A stretch of DNA of 64,000 nucleotides from Kutzneria kofuensis (GCF_014203355.1 NZ_JACHIR010000001.1:7876038-7940037), one strand, 5' to 3'; positions 8,851 to 17,751 are shown, counted from the first letter of the stretch. A program made the numbers and translations. Notes: generated by a model from the sequence alone, not told the origin.

Positions 8851-9972
8851 GTGTCCGAGCCCAGAGCCCCGTTGACCGGCCGGTTGCGCCGCGAGCACTG
8901 GCTCGCCCTCGACGCCGTCGTCGCGCTGGCGCTGGCTGTGCTGGTCGTGCCCGCCTCGCCACGCGTCGAGCACTTCGGCCTGCCGGTGGCGGCGGGGTTC
9001 GTGCTCACGCTCGCGGCCACGCTGCCGGTTGCGGTGCGACGGATCTGGCCGGTGGCGGTGTACTGGGTCGTGCTGGCGGCGTGCGAGACGCTGGTGCTGG
9101 TCCCCGTCATCACCGCGCCGTTCGACGCGGTGGCTTTCGCCATCTACCCGATCGCCACCATGCGGTCGCGCCGCACGGCCGTGATCGCCCTCCTCGGTGC
9201 GCTGGCGGTGTTCGTGGCCGGGGTGGTCGGGCCGATGGGCGGCCAGGCGGTGTCCGCCGCGGCCATCGTGATCACCGCCTGGGGACTGGGCGTCTTCGTG
9301 CGTGAACACCGGATCTACGTGGTGGCGCAACGGGAACACGAGGTGCGCGCGGCCGCCGCCCGAGAACGCCTGCGCATCGCCCGGGAGCTGCACGACGTGG
9401 TGGCCAACGGGATGAGCCTGATCGCGCTGCAGGCCGGCGTCGCGGGCTACGTGCTGGACAGCCGGCCCGAGGAGGCGCGCCGGGCGCTGGCGTCGATCGA
9501 GGAGACGAGCCGGGCCGGGCTGACCGAGTTGCGGCAGATGCTGCCGCTGCTGCGTGCCGCCGACGACGGCGAGCCGGAGCCGACGGAGGCGACGCCGGGG
9601 TTGGCCGACCTCGACACGCTGGTCCGGCGCGCGGCGGAGGTCGGCGTCGCCGTCACGGTCGAGATCGACGGCGCTCGTCCCTTGGCGGCGGGACTGGAAC
9701 TGTCGGCCTATCGCATCGTGCAGGAGGCGATCACCAACGTGATCAAGCATGCGGGTCCGGCACGGGTGACCGTGGTGTTGCGCTACGCCGTGGACGAGCT
9801 GATCATCGAGGTCGCCGACGACGGTTCGGGTGGTGTAGCGACCACGGGAGGGCACGGCATTCTCGGCATGCGCGAGCGAGTGGCGTTGTACGGCGGCAGC
9901 CTGACCGCCGGGCCCGAGCCGGACGGCGGATTCCTGGTGCGCGCGGTCCTGCCGACGGGCGGTGCCGCATGA
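8851..9972 (+). CDS. NarL-type sensor histidine kinase
   Basis: 373 residues. The N-terminal 140 residues hold four to five membrane helices (ALDAVVALALAVLVV, LPVAAGFVLTLAATLPV, YWVVLAACETLVLV and others). The HisKA_3 dimerisation domain has the phosphorylated histidine in IARELHDVVANGMSL. The HATPase domain has EAITNVIKHAG, VADDGSGG and GHGILGMRERV. The GTG at 8851 is preferred because it precedes the first polar segment before helix 1; an upstream start at 8818 is in frame. The stop overlaps the response-regulator start (ATGA). The lack of an extracytoplasmic sensor domain suggests it reads the membrane or an associated protein. Confidence 0.93.
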   Translation: MSEPRAPLTGRLRREHWLALDAVVALALAVLVVPASPRVEHFGLPVAAGFVLTLAATLPVAVRRIWPVAVYWVVLAACETLVLVPVITAPFDAVAFAIYPIATMRSRRTAVIALLGALAVFVAGVVGPMGGQAVSAAAIVITAWGLGVFVREHRIYVVAQREHEVRAAAARERLRIARELHDVVANGMSLIALQAGVAGYVLDSRPEEARRALASIEETSRAGLTELRQMLPLLRAADDGEPEPTEATPGLADLDTLVRRAAEVGVAVTVEIDGARPLAAGLELSAYRIVQEAITNVIKHAGPARVTVVLRYAVDELIIEVADDGSGGVATTGGHGILGMRERVALYGGSLTAGPEPDGGFLVRAVLPTGGAA

Positions 9973-10625
9973 CGGCCCGGGTGCTCGTGGCCGACGACCA
10001 GGCGCTGGTGCGGGGCAGCTTCCGAGTGCTCCTCGAAACCACCTCCGACCTGGTTGTGGTCGGCGAGGCCGCCAACGGGCGGGAGGCGGTGGAGCTGGTG
10101 GCGACGCTGCGGCCCGACGTCGTGCTGATGGACGTGCGGATGCCGGAGCTGGACGGCATCGAGGCCACCCGCCTGATCACCGCGATGCCGGCGGCCGCCG
10201 ACACCAAGGTGCTCATCCTCACCACCTACGACCTCGACGAGTACGTCTATGCGGCGTTGCGGGTCGGGGCCAGCGGGTTCGTGCTCAAGGACACGCCGCC
10301 GGCCGACCTGGTGGCCGCGGTCCGGGTGGTCGCCGCCGGCGAGGCGCTGCTGGCGCCGACCGTGACCCGCCGGCTGATTCGGGCCTTCGTCAGCGTGCCC
10401 GAGCCGGTCCCCGCCGCGTTGGACGGGATCACCGCCCGGGAGCGGGAGATCCTTCTGCTCGTCGCGCGTGGGCTGTCCAACGCCGAGATCGCCGAGCGGC
10501 TGCACGTCGGCGTGACCACCACGAAGACCCACGTCAGCCGCCTGCTGATGAAGCTCGGCGCCCGGGACCGGGCCCAGTTGGTGATCGCCGCCTACGAGTC
10601 CGGCCTGGTCCGACCGGCCCGCTGA
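9969..10625 (+). CDS. NarL/LuxR-family response regulator
   Basis: 218 residues. The receiver domain has acidic pocket DD (9-10), phospho-acceptor Asp55 in VLMDVRMPEL and Lys in FVLKDTPP. The C-terminal LuxR helix-turn-helix has ITAREREILLLVARGLSNAEIAERL and the recognition helix TTTKTHVSRLLMKL. It overlaps its kinase gene by four bases and is certainly its partner. It is a paralogue of the regulator at 13036; the two systems sit on either side of the DedA-methyltransferase pair. The 3' end overlaps the convergent DedA-like gene by 34 bases. Confidence 0.93.
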   Translation: MTARVLVADDQALVRGSFRVLLETTSDLVVVGEAANGREAVELVATLRPDVVLMDVRMPELDGIEATRLITAMPAAADTKVLILTTYDLDEYVYAALRVGASGFVLKDTPPADLVAAVRVVAAGEALLAPTVTRRLIRAFVSVPEPVPAALDGITAREREILLLVARGLSNAEIAERLHVGVTTTKTHVSRLLMKLGARDRAQLVIAAYESGLVRPAR

Positions 10626-11176
10626 ACCACAACCCCCGCCACCGCCACCGCGACGCCGATCGCGCCGAACCCGAGCCACCGGGACAGCGCCTCGTACGCG
10701 GTGGCGCACAGGTAGCCGACCGCGAGCAGCGCCGTGGCCCATGCCGCAGATGTCGGCACGCTGACCGAGGCGAAGCGGCGGTAGGGGATGCCGGCCCGGG
10801 CGGCCAGCCGGGGCGTGAGCGTGCGGATCGGGCCCAGCCACTGTCCGAGGCAGACCGCCGGCAATCCGAGCCGCCCCACCAACGCCGCCGCCCGTTCCCG
10901 GGCGCCCTGGAATCGGTGCGGCACCGGGAACTCGCTACCGAGGCTGCGCACGTACGCCAGCTGCGTGCCGGCGACGGCCGCCAGCGCCGCCGTGACCCCG
11001 GCCAGCGCCGGGTGCACGACTCCCAGTCGTGCGAGCACTCCCAGCGCCAGCACCGCGCTCGTGCCCGGGAGGAGCAGGCCGATGAGCAGGCCGGAATCGG
11101 CCATGACCAGCATGCCGCCGGCCAGCAGGACGAGCGGCTGCGGCAGGCCCCGCAGCCACGTCAGCACGTCAGGCAT
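10592..11176 (-). CDS. DedA-family membrane protein
   Basis: 194 residues with five or six hydrophobic stretches. The DedA signature is visible: a re-entrant segment GLLIGLLLPGTSAVL near residue 35 and the conserved arginine-rich segment LGQWLGPIRTLTPRLAARAGIPYRRF around 110-135, matching the family pattern R-x(3)-P-x-x-AG. DedA proteins are envelope-maintenance transporters, some of them undecaprenyl-phosphate or phospholipid flippases. It overlaps the end of the upstream methyltransferase gene by 8 bases, so the two form one operon between two kinase/regulator pairs. The combination suggests a role in membrane lipid homeostasis controlled by those systems; that link is inference. Confidence 0.85.
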   Translation of the reverse strand: MPDVLTWLRGLPQPLVLLAGGMLVMADSGLLIGLLLPGTSAVLALGVLARLGVVHPALAGVTAALAAVAGTQLAYVRSLGSEFPVPHRFQGARERAAALVGRLGLPAVCLGQWLGPIRTLTPRLAARAGIPYRRFASVSVPTSAAWATALLAVGYLCATAYEALSRWLGFGAIGVAVAVAGVVVQRAGRTRPDS

Positions 11177-11780
11177 CGGTGCGGTCCACTGTGGGCCGGC
11201 GGCACAGGTACACCAGCGCCGGCGGGAGGTTGCGCCAGATCGTGCGGCTGACCACGACCTCCTCGAAGTACTCGTGCAGCAGCGCGCGGAACCGCCGCCC
11301 GCCGGCGGTGGGCGTGGAGATGCGGTAGGCGAACGTGCTGAATCCCGCGCCGGGGGCGAGCACGTAGCACACCTGTTCGAGGATCGCCCGCTGCTGGGCC
11401 TCCGGGAACAGCGACCACGGCAGGCCGCTCACGACGGCGTCCACCTGCCGCACGCCGGCGCCGTAGAGGAGCGCGCCGAGGTCGGCGGCGTCGCCGCGGA
11501 GGACCTCGACGTCCGGGTGGGTGAGTTCCAGGCGGTCGGCGAGTTCGGGGTCGATCTCCACGGCGAAGTGGCGGCCGCCCGGGGGCAGCCGCCGGCCGAT
11601 CACCCGGCTGACTGGGCCGGTGCCGGGGCCGAGTTCGGCCACGACCGGCTTGTCCCGCCCGGGCACGACCGCGGCCAGCACCTCGGCGAGGGCGGGCCCG
11701 CTGGGCGCGACCGCGCCGATCACGCCGGGCTGGCGCAGCGCGGCCGACAGGAAGGCGGAGGTGTCACTGATGGTCTGCAT
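11169..11780 (-). CDS. SAM-dependent methyltransferase, phospholipid N-methyltransferase-like
   Basis: 203 residues, class I Rossmann methyltransferase. Motif I is VAELGPGTGPVSRVI (about 46-60), followed by the acidic loop HFAVEIDPELADRL and motif IV DAVVSGLPWSLFP. The sequence FLSAALRQPGVIGAVAPSGPALA at the N-terminus and the SGLPW motif are typical of PmtA-type phosphatidylethanolamine methyltransferases and related rRNA adenine dimethylase-like enzymes. It is co-transcribed with the DedA-family gene. Its promoter shares the intergenic space with the second histidine kinase gene. Substrate is not provable from sequence. Confidence 0.8.
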   Translation of the reverse strand: MQTISDTSAFLSAALRQPGVIGAVAPSGPALAEVLAAVVPGRDKPVVAELGPGTGPVSRVIGRRLPPGGRHFAVEIDPELADRLELTHPDVEVLRGDAADLGALLYGAGVRQVDAVVSGLPWSLFPEAQQRAILEQVCYVLAPGAGFSTFAYRISTPTAGGRRFRALLHEYFEEVVVSRTIWRNLPPALVYLCRRPTVDRTDA

Positions 11781-11843
11781 GTCCCCAGCCTCGCCACGGA
11801 CGCGTGAGCTTCCCTCGGTCTCCCGGCCGGAGGCCGAGCCGGC

Positions 11844-11878
11844 GGGAGGAGACCGCCTCCTCCCATCGCAGGAGGCGG
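11844..11878. promoter_or_regulatory. Two overlapping, mutually exclusive inverted repeats before the second kinase gene
   Basis: GGGAGGAG (11844-11851) pairs with CTCCTCCC (11857-11864), and CCGCCTCCT (11853-11861) pairs with AGGAGGCGG (11870-11878). The arms overlap, so only one hairpin can form at a time. The element lies between the divergent methyltransferase and kinase genes, 31 bp before the kinase GTG. It may be a tandem operator or a switchable leader that hides an AGGAGG site. Confidence 0.4.
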
Positions 11879-11908
11879 AAGCCGGGGTTCGTCCCTAGGG
11901 TCGGGCCT

Positions 11909-13039
11909 GTGCTGCGACTGTCCTCGGAGCTGCTGTGGGCGCCGGTCCGGGTGGTGCCCCTGCTGGCCAACCTGCTCTACCTCGCCCAGCTCCGGACCTA
12001 CAGCCCCGGCGAGCCGACCGAGTGGGACTGGATGTACGCGCTCGTCTCGGGCGGGTTGACGCTGTTCGGCGGCAAGCTGCCGCTGCCGGTGCTGATCGGG
12101 CAGTCGGCCCTGTTCGCGCTGGGCCCGGTGACCGGGGGCTCGGCCTGGAACTCGGTGTTCGTGCTGGCCCCGGTCGCGCTGGCCGAGTTGTGGATGCGGC
12201 GTACCGGCTGGCAGTGCTGGGTGGGCACCGGCGTCCTGCTCGGCGCGCAGCTGGCCGTGTACCTGCCGCACTTCGATCTGCGGTACACGCCGTTCGCGAT
12301 GGCGGCCACGACACTGCCGGCGCTGCTGCTCGGCCTGTACATCCGGCGGGTGCTGCAGAAGGCCGTCATCGCGCAGCGGCAGCGTGAGGCGGCGGTGCGC
12401 GATGCTCGTGCCGCCGAGCGGGCGGCGATCTCGCGTGAGTTGCACGACCTGATCGCGCACTACCTGGCGTCCATCGCCCTGCAGGTCGGCGCCACCCGGC
12501 ACGCGCTGGGGGAGGCCGAGCCGGCGGTGGCCCAGGCGTTGGCCGAGGTGCACGGCACCGCCCGCACCGGGCTGGCCGACCTGCGGCGGCTGGTCGCCAC
12601 CCTGCGTGACCCGGACACCGACCAGGTCGGCGCCGCGATGGCCGAGCCGGACGGCCTGCCGGCCGCGCTCGCGGCCGCCGTCGAGCGGGCCCGGGGCGCC
12701 GGCCTCACACTGGACGCGGAGATCGACCCGAGGGTGACCACTGTGGACTCGATGCGGCGGCTCGCGGTGCTGCGGGTGGTGCAGGAGGGGCTCACCAACG
12801 TGATCAAGCACGCCGGCCCGCAGGCCCGGGCCACCCTGCGGGTGCAGACGGCCGACGGCGAGGTGCGGGTGCTCATCCGCGACGACCGCCGTGGCCGTCC
12901 GGTCGAGCCCCGGGCCAAGCCCGGCTTCGGGCTGATCGGCATGCGGGAGCGGGTCGAGCTGCTCGGCGGCACCGTGCGCGCCGGCGCCGACCCGTCCGGC
13001 TGGGAGCTGGCGGTGTCGATTCCGGGCGGTGCCTCGTGA
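11909..13039 (+). CDS. NarL-type sensor histidine kinase (second pair)
   Basis: 376 residues from the GTG at 11909. An N-terminal membrane region of about 140 residues holds five helices. The HisKA_3 histidine is in ISRELHDLIAHYLASIALQ, and the HATPase has EGLTNVIKHAG, the D-D segment IRDDRRGRPVEP and GFGLIGMRERVELLGG. In the N2-box the usual DNG is replaced by DDRRG, a mild deviation. The gene overlaps its response-regulator gene by four bases (GTGA). It is a close relative in design of the kinase at 8851. The upstream region carries two overlapping inverted repeats. Confidence 0.92.
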   Translation: MLRLSSELLWAPVRVVPLLANLLYLAQLRTYSPGEPTEWDWMYALVSGGLTLFGGKLPLPVLIGQSALFALGPVTGGSAWNSVFVLAPVALAELWMRRTGWQCWVGTGVLLGAQLAVYLPHFDLRYTPFAMAATTLPALLLGLYIRRVLQKAVIAQRQREAAVRDARAAERAAISRELHDLIAHYLASIALQVGATRHALGEAEPAVAQALAEVHGTARTGLADLRRLVATLRDPDTDQVGAAMAEPDGLPAALAAAVERARGAGLTLDAEIDPRVTTVDSMRRLAVLRVVQEGLTNVIKHAGPQARATLRVQTADGEVRVLIRDDRRGRPVEPRAKPGFGLIGMRERVELLGGTVRAGADPSGWELAVSIPGGAS

Positions 13040-13683
13040 TCCGCGTGCTTGTCGTGGACGACCAGCACCTGGCGCGGGCCGGGCTGCGGATGCTGTGCGG
13101 CACCACCGACGACATCGAGGTCGTCGGCGACGCCGACAACGGCCACGCCGCCCAGCGGATGGTCGACCAGACCGCCCCCGACGTCGTGCTGATGGACCTG
13201 CGCATGCCCGGTGTCGATGGCATCACCGCCACCGCCCGCATCCTCGCCGCCCGACCGTCGACCCGCATCCTCGTCCTCACCACCTTCGACGACGACGATC
13301 ACCTCTATCCGGCGCTTTCCGCCGGGGCGCACGGCTTTCTCGCCAAGGACGCCGCCCCCGAGGAGGTCCTGGACGCCATCCGCCGGGTCGCCACCGGCGA
13401 TTCGCCGTTCAGCCCGGCCGTTCTCCGCCGGCTGGTGCAGGCCGCCGTCACCGCGCACGCGGCCCCGCCGCCCGAGGACGCCGCCCTGGCCCGCCTCACG
13501 CCGCGAGAACGCGAGGTGCTGGCCCTGGTCGGCGACGGCCTGTCCAACCCCGAGATCGGCCAGCGCCTGCACCTCGGCGTCACGACGGTGAAGACGCACA
13601 TCGCCAGCCTGATGACCAAGACCGGCGCGCCCAACCGAGTGCGTCTCGCACTGCTGGCCGCGCGCGCCGGCCCCGACAACTGA
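13036..13683 (+). CDS. NarL/LuxR-family response regulator (second pair)
   Basis: 215 residues. The receiver has DDQ at 8-10, phospho-acceptor Asp54 in VLMDLRMPGV and Lys in FLAKDAAP. The LuxR helix-turn-helix has LTPREREVLALVGDGLSNPEIG and VTTVKTHIASLMTKTG. The GTG start overlaps the kinase stop. It ends five bases before the convergent SDR gene stop, with no separate terminator. It is likely to be phosphorylated by the adjacent kinase; the inverted repeats at 11844-11878 are a possible autoregulatory site. Confidence 0.93.
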   Translation: MIRVLVVDDQHLARAGLRMLCGTTDDIEVVGDADNGHAAQRMVDQTAPDVVLMDLRMPGVDGITATARILAARPSTRILVLTTFDDDDHLYPALSAGAHGFLAKDAAPEEVLDAIRRVATGDSPFSPAVLRRLVQAAVTAHAAPPPEDAALARLTPREREVLALVGDGLSNPEIGQRLHLGVTTVKTHIASLMTKTGAPNRVRLALLAARAGPDN

Positions 13684-13687
13684 GCGG

Positions 13688-14431
13688 TCAGATGGTGAAG
13701 CCGCCGTCGACGTTGACGGTCGCGCCGGTGACGTACCGGCCGTCGGGACCGGCCAGGAACGCCACCGCCCCGGCGATGTCGGCCGGGTCCGCGAAGTGGC
13801 CGACCGCGGTGTGACCGACGATCGCCCCGGCGTTGGGACCGTCGGCGGGATTGAGTTCGGTGTCGGTGGCGCCGGGGTTGACCAGGTTCACGGTGATCGC
13901 CCGCGGCCCCAGCTCGCGGCCCAGCGCCTTGGTGAGGCCGATCAGCGCGGTCTTGCTCGTCGAGTACAGCGCGAAGCCGGGGAACACCGCGCGCTCGGCC
14001 ACGTTGCTGCCGATGCTGATGATCCGGCCGCCGTCCGGCATGTGCCTGACCGCCGCCTGTGACGCCACGAACGGCGCCCGGACGTTGACCGCCATGGTCT
14101 GCTCGAACTCCGGCAGGGTCAACTGCTCCAGCGGCCCGAGCAGGAACGCGCCGGCGTTGTTCACGAGAATGTCCAGGCGCCCGAACGTGTCGGCCGTCCG
14201 GTCCACGGCGGCGGCCACCGCCGACGGATCCGCGCTGTCCGCCCGGACGGCCAGCGCCCGCCGGCCCAGTGCCTTGATCTGCTCGACGACGTCGTCGGCC
14301 CGGTGTTGGTTCTGCTGGAAGGTCAGTGCCACGTCGGCGCCCTCGCGGGCCAGCCGCAGGGCGACGGCAGCCCCGATGCCGCGGCTGCCGCCGGTGACGA
14401 GTGCCACCTTCCCGTCAAGTGTTGTGCTCAC
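13688..14431 (-). CDS. Short-chain dehydrogenase/reductase
   Basis: 247 residues, classical SDR. The cofactor motif is TGGSRGIG (13-20) with an Arg-free position after the second strand (LTFQQNQHRAD), usual for NADP-preferring FabG-like members. NNAGA is at 91-95. The active-site serine is Ser142 in ISIGSNVAE, with Tyr156 and Lys160 in YSTSK. The C-terminal VTGATVNVDGGFTI is typical of the 3-oxoacyl-reductase-like group. It stands alone on the minus strand between the second two-component system and the phosphoesterase gene. The substrate is unknown. Confidence 0.9.
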   Translation of the reverse strand: MSTTLDGKVALVTGGSRGIGAAVALRLAREGADVALTFQQNQHRADDVVEQIKALGRRALAVRADSADPSAVAAAVDRTADTFGRLDILVNNAGAFLLGPLEQLTLPEFEQTMAVNVRAPFVASQAAVRHMPDGGRIISIGSNVAERAVFPGFALYSTSKTALIGLTKALGRELGPRAITVNLVNPGATDTELNPADGPNAGAIVGHTAVGHFADPADIAGAVAFLAGPDGRYVTGATVNVDGGFTI

Positions 14432-14497
14432 AGGGAAAGCGTGGCTCTGTGGGTCGATGTTGTCTGGCGGGCATCGGACATCGCGTTCGGTGGCCGG

Positions 14498-15781
14498 TCA
14501 GCGCTTGGGCACGGGGAATCCCAGGGCCAGGGCGCGGGCGGCCAGCTCGGGCCAGTCCTCGCCGTGGTGGGCGTGGTCGTCGGCGGCGAGCAGGCAGCCG
14601 AGTGTGATCGGGAGCGGAACGTGGTAGCGGGGCGCGGAAAGCTGCGGCGGATTGGCGAAGTCGAGAACCTCGGCCAGGTTGTTGGCGGCGGCGTCGCGGA
14701 CCGTCAGCGGCGCGAGGCCGAACCGCCACTCGATCATCTTGAGGATGGACGTGTGGTCGTAGAGGCCGTGCGCGACGGTGGCCCGCGGCGACCGCGGGGA
14801 GATCACCAGGCAGGGCACGCGGAAGCCACGCAGCCCGGCGCCGAGGTCGGGGTTCGGGTCCGGGCCGACCGGCGGCGGGACGTGGTCGAAGAAGCCGCCC
14901 CACTCGTCGTAGGTGATGACGAGCGCGGTCCGCGGCCAGTTCGGGCTCGACACCACGGCGTTGTAGACGTTGGCGAGGAAGCGCTGGCCGAGCCGGATGT
15001 CGGCGAGCGGGTGCTCGTCCTCGGACAGGCCGGGGATCGCCTCGCCGAGGAACCCGGGCTCGACGAACGACACCGCCGGCAGCCGGCCGGCCGCGGCGTC
15101 GGCGTAGAACTCCCCGATCAGACGGCTGATCCCGAGGTGGCGGGTGCCCCACAGCGCCGTGTACGGCACGTCGCTGAAGTAGTAGCGGCCGCTGACGCCG
15201 GCCGCGGCGAGGCGGTCCCAGATCGCCGGCATGGTGGCGAGCTTGTCGACGGAGGTGGTCGTGCGGTCGGTCTGCGCGGAGTGCAGGAAGAACCGGTTGG
15301 GGAAGGTCGGGGCCATCATCGCGGCGAAGTAGCGGTCGCAGACCGTCCAGTCGCGTGCCGCGCTGCCGTAGAAACCGAGGTCCTCGGCCTCGAAGTAGCC
15401 GATGGACAACTCGTCGTTGTCGCCGGCGCGGAGCCAGCCGTCGCAGGCTCCGTTGTTGAACTCGACCCGGCCGCCGTCGTAGGAGTGGTCGGGGTCGCTG
15501 AACCCGCAGCCGTGCGGCACGGTCAGGTGGTGGGTCTGGTGTGCCACGCCATTGTTGTCGGTGAACGTCAGTCCCGCCTGCCGGCCGTCGGCGCCGGGCA
15601 GCCAGCCCAGGTAGTGGTCGAACGAGCGGTTCTCCATCATCACCACGACGATGTGGTCGATGCCCGACTGCTCGGGCGCCGGCAGGGTCGCCGCCTGCGC
15701 CACCGCCGTGGATCCCACCGCCGCCAGCGCCACCGCTCCCGCCGTGCCCGCCAGAAACTCCCGCCGGGTCACATCGCTCAT
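14498..15781 (-). CDS. Tat-exported phosphoesterase (phospholipase C / acid phosphatase superfamily)
   Basis: 427 residues. The N-terminus is a twin-arginine signal: TRREFLAGTAG followed by a hydrophobic stretch and AVAQA cleavage site near residue 29. The mature protein opens with IDHIVVVMMENRSFDHYLGW, the hallmark of the PF04185 phosphoesterase family, in which the Glu-Asn coordinates metal. Further conserved parts are GVPRTPYTALWGTRH-like PYTALWG, EPGFLGE, VITYDEWGGFFDHVPPP and DHTSILKMIEWRFG. Members are extracellular phospholipases C or acid phosphatases, often phosphate-starvation induced. At 427 residues it lacks the two C-terminal DUF756 domains of the long phospholipase C form. Confidence 0.9.
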   Translation of the reverse strand: MSDVTRREFLAGTAGAVALAAVGSTAVAQAATLPAPEQSGIDHIVVVMMENRSFDHYLGWLPGADGRQAGLTFTDNNGVAHQTHHLTVPHGCGFSDPDHSYDGGRVEFNNGACDGWLRAGDNDELSIGYFEAEDLGFYGSAARDWTVCDRYFAAMMAPTFPNRFFLHSAQTDRTTTSVDKLATMPAIWDRLAAAGVSGRYYFSDVPYTALWGTRHLGISRLIGEFYADAAAGRLPAVSFVEPGFLGEAIPGLSEDEHPLADIRLGQRFLANVYNAVVSSPNWPRTALVITYDEWGGFFDHVPPPVGPDPNPDLGAGLRGFRVPCLVISPRSPRATVAHGLYDHTSILKMIEWRFGLAPLTVRDAAANNLAEVLDFANPPQLSAPRYHVPLPITLGCLLAADDHAHHGEDWPELAARALALGFPVPKR

Positions 15782-15876
15782 CGCCGTCTCCCAACCGCAG
15801 GGTCGTCAGGGCCGCGGCCGAGTATCCACCGGGAAGGTGAGCGCGTGGCCAACAGTTGACAGCGGGGGAGTGACCG

Positions 15877-17079
15877 CTATTCGCGCCCGACCGTGACCGC
15901 GATGTCGAGCTCGTTGCCCTCCGGGTCGGCGAGGGTCCACCAGAACGGCGCCCGCTTGTCGTGGACGATGCGCCCGCCCGCGGCGAGGCCGGCTTCGACG
16001 CGTGCATGTGCACGGTCGTCGGGCACGAAGAGGTCGAGGTGCATACGGTTGCGTTGCCGGCGGCGGGCATGCTCCGACTCGTCCATGGGCTGGAAGAAGA
16101 TCGGCGGGTTGAGCCGTCGGGGGTCGTAGATGTCGGTGACGCCGGGGCGGGGGTCGCAGTCGTAGCCGAGGACCGCGCGCCAGAAGTCCCGGACCTGGGG
16201 CACGTCGACGGCGTCGATCCCGAACTGCACGAACCGCAGCCGCGCCGGATCCGCCGTCAGGCCCAGGTCCCGTGCCGCCCGCTGGATCCGGCGGGCCAGA
16301 TCGGGGAACCGCTTGTCCGTCCACCGGTCCTTGCCGGTGTCGATCGTGACGCCGCCCGGGCGCAGATCCACCAGCAGCGGCAGGCCCGCCTCGTCGGCCA
16401 GGTCGGCAACGGCTTCGACCAGCTCCGCCGGCGATTCCGTGGGGTAGAACGCCATCGCCCCGAACAGCACCCGCCAGTCCTCGGCTTCGCCCAGCGGGTC
16501 GGCCGGGATGATGTCCGCCTCGTTGCCCTCGGCGTCGGCGAGCGTCGCGTAGAACTCGTTGCGACGGCGCTGCTGCCCGGCTGGTGTCGCCGCCAACGCG
16601 TCGGGCCGTGCGACGTCGACGTGCAAGCGGTTGCGCAGCGGGCGGGGGTGGTCCTGCCGCTGGAACCAGATCCCCGGGTCCCGCCGCAGCGGGTCCACCA
16701 GGTCCTCGTCGCCTTCCGGCTCGTACCCGAGGGCGTCGCGCCAGAACGGCATCACCGCGGCCGGGTCGAGGGCGTCGATCGTCAGCTGCACCGTCTGCAG
16801 CACCGCGGGATTCGCCGCCAGCCCGAGCTCGGCCGCGACGCCGGAGATCGCCCTCGCCACGGCGACGTCGACCGGCGTGAGCGGCACGGACCCGACGTGC
16901 ACCCGCACCCCGTCGGCCCGCAGGTCGATCTCCGCCACTCCGGCGGCCCGGCGGACCAACCCCGCCCCGGCGGCGTGCGACGGGGCGTCGAACCACGCGC
17001 TCGCCCCGGACGTCAGCACCCGCCAGTCGCCGACGCCGTCCGAGGCCTGGAACTGCGCCGCGGTCAGTGCGTTGTCCAT
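15877..17079 (-). CDS. Two tandem VOC/glyoxalase-like units with intervening 4a-hydroxytetrahydrobiopterin-dehydratase-like parts
   Basis: 400 residues built as an internal duplication. Each half begins with a strand-helix unit (WRVLTSGASAWFD at 16-28; WRVLFGAMAFYPTE at about 200-213) and continues into a VOC/glyoxalase unit. The first has VQLTIDALDPAAVMPFWRDALGY and ends ADAEGNEADII; the second has VQFGIDAVDVPQVRDFWRAVLGY and ends ADPEGNELDIA. The repeated LHVDVARPD/MHLDLFVPD segments carry the metal-site positions. VOC proteins include glyoxalases, dioxygenases and resistance proteins; the DNA does not reveal which. The N-terminal unit of each half resembles the pterin dehydratase fold found fused to VOC domains in actinobacteria. 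Monocistronic. Confidence 0.8.
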   Translation of the reverse strand: MDNALTAAQFQASDGVGDWRVLTSGASAWFDAPSHAAGAGLVRRAAGVAEIDLRADGVRVHVGSVPLTPVDVAVARAISGVAAELGLAANPAVLQTVQLTIDALDPAAVMPFWRDALGYEPEGDEDLVDPLRRDPGIWFQRQDHPRPLRNRLHVDVARPDALAATPAGQQRRRNEFYATLADAEGNEADIIPADPLGEAEDWRVLFGAMAFYPTESPAELVEAVADLADEAGLPLLVDLRPGGVTIDTGKDRWTDKRFPDLARRIQRAARDLGLTADPARLRFVQFGIDAVDVPQVRDFWRAVLGYDCDPRPGVTDIYDPRRLNPPIFFQPMDESEHARRRQRNRMHLDLFVPDDRAHARVEAGLAAGGRIVHDKRAPFWWTLADPEGNELDIAVTVGRE

Positions 17080-17129
17080 GAAGGCACCCTAGATTCGGTT
17101 CCGGACGAAAGCCTTCCGGAATGCGACAA

Positions 17130-17156
17130 CCGGCCGGGCCTGGTCGGCCCGGCCGG
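17130..17156 (-). terminator. GC-rich hairpin downstream of the truncated minus-strand gene
   Basis: CCGGCCGGGCC (17130-17140), TGGTC loop, GGCCCGGCCGG (17146-17156): an 11-bp perfect stem. It sits 18 bp past the stop of the gene ending at 17174 and upstream of the VOC gene start. Confidence 0.6.
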
Positions 17157-17173
17157 CACCGCGTCGTTTCGAC

Positions 17174-17740
17174 TCAGAACTTCCCCGCCGCCACATCGGC
17201 CAGCGTGACCCGGGAGACCTCGAACTTGACGTCGTCCGAGGACTTGTTCTGGCCGCTGTGGAAGGAGATCGGGACGCCCGTGTCGGCGTCGATGGTCACG
17301 GTCTGGGTTTCGCCGGACGAGGACTTGGGGCCGGCCTTGACCGGCGGCTCGGTGTCGGTCAGCGCGAGAGTGGGCCGGCCGTCGGTCGAGGTCTTGGTCA
17401 CGGCGACGTGCGGCAGCGTGGACATCAGGCGCAGCACGCCCTCGCGGACCACCGGGTTGCCCGCGCCGGCCTTGAGCGCGCCGATGCTGTCCGACCAGAT
17501 CCACCAGTCGGTCAGCTCCTTGTCGTCCCGCTCGCTGATCACGCCGGGTTTCCCGGCCGCGCCGGCCATCTTCTGGCGGGCCGTGTCCAGGTCGCCCTTG
17601 GCCGCGTACACCGCCGCCTCGACCTCGCGGCCGAACAGGCTGTCGCCCTGGTTGTTGTGGGCGGCGACCTGCGCCGGCAGGCCGTCCCGCGTCTGGGCGA
17701 AGTAGTACGAGCCGTCGTCGCCGTACAGGTCCCACACCAC
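17174..17740 (-). pseudogene. 5'-truncated remnant of a CU044_5270-family membrane-anchored protein
   Basis: An open frame of 188 codons beginning VWDLYGDDGSYYFAQTRDG. It has no signal peptide, membrane segment or good ribosome-binding site. Its sequence matches only the C-terminal half of the proteins usually annotated CU044_5270 family, which are encoded directly downstream of SigE-type ECF sigma factors and carry an N-terminal membrane helix. The coding frame continues upstream as NGQRVV and then runs into the frame-shifted end of a sigma-factor remnant, so a deletion has removed the sigma C-terminus and this protein's N-terminus. Translation may still occur from the internal GTG, but a functional product is doubtful. 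Confidence 0.65.
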
Positions 17741-17751
17741 GACCCGCTGAC

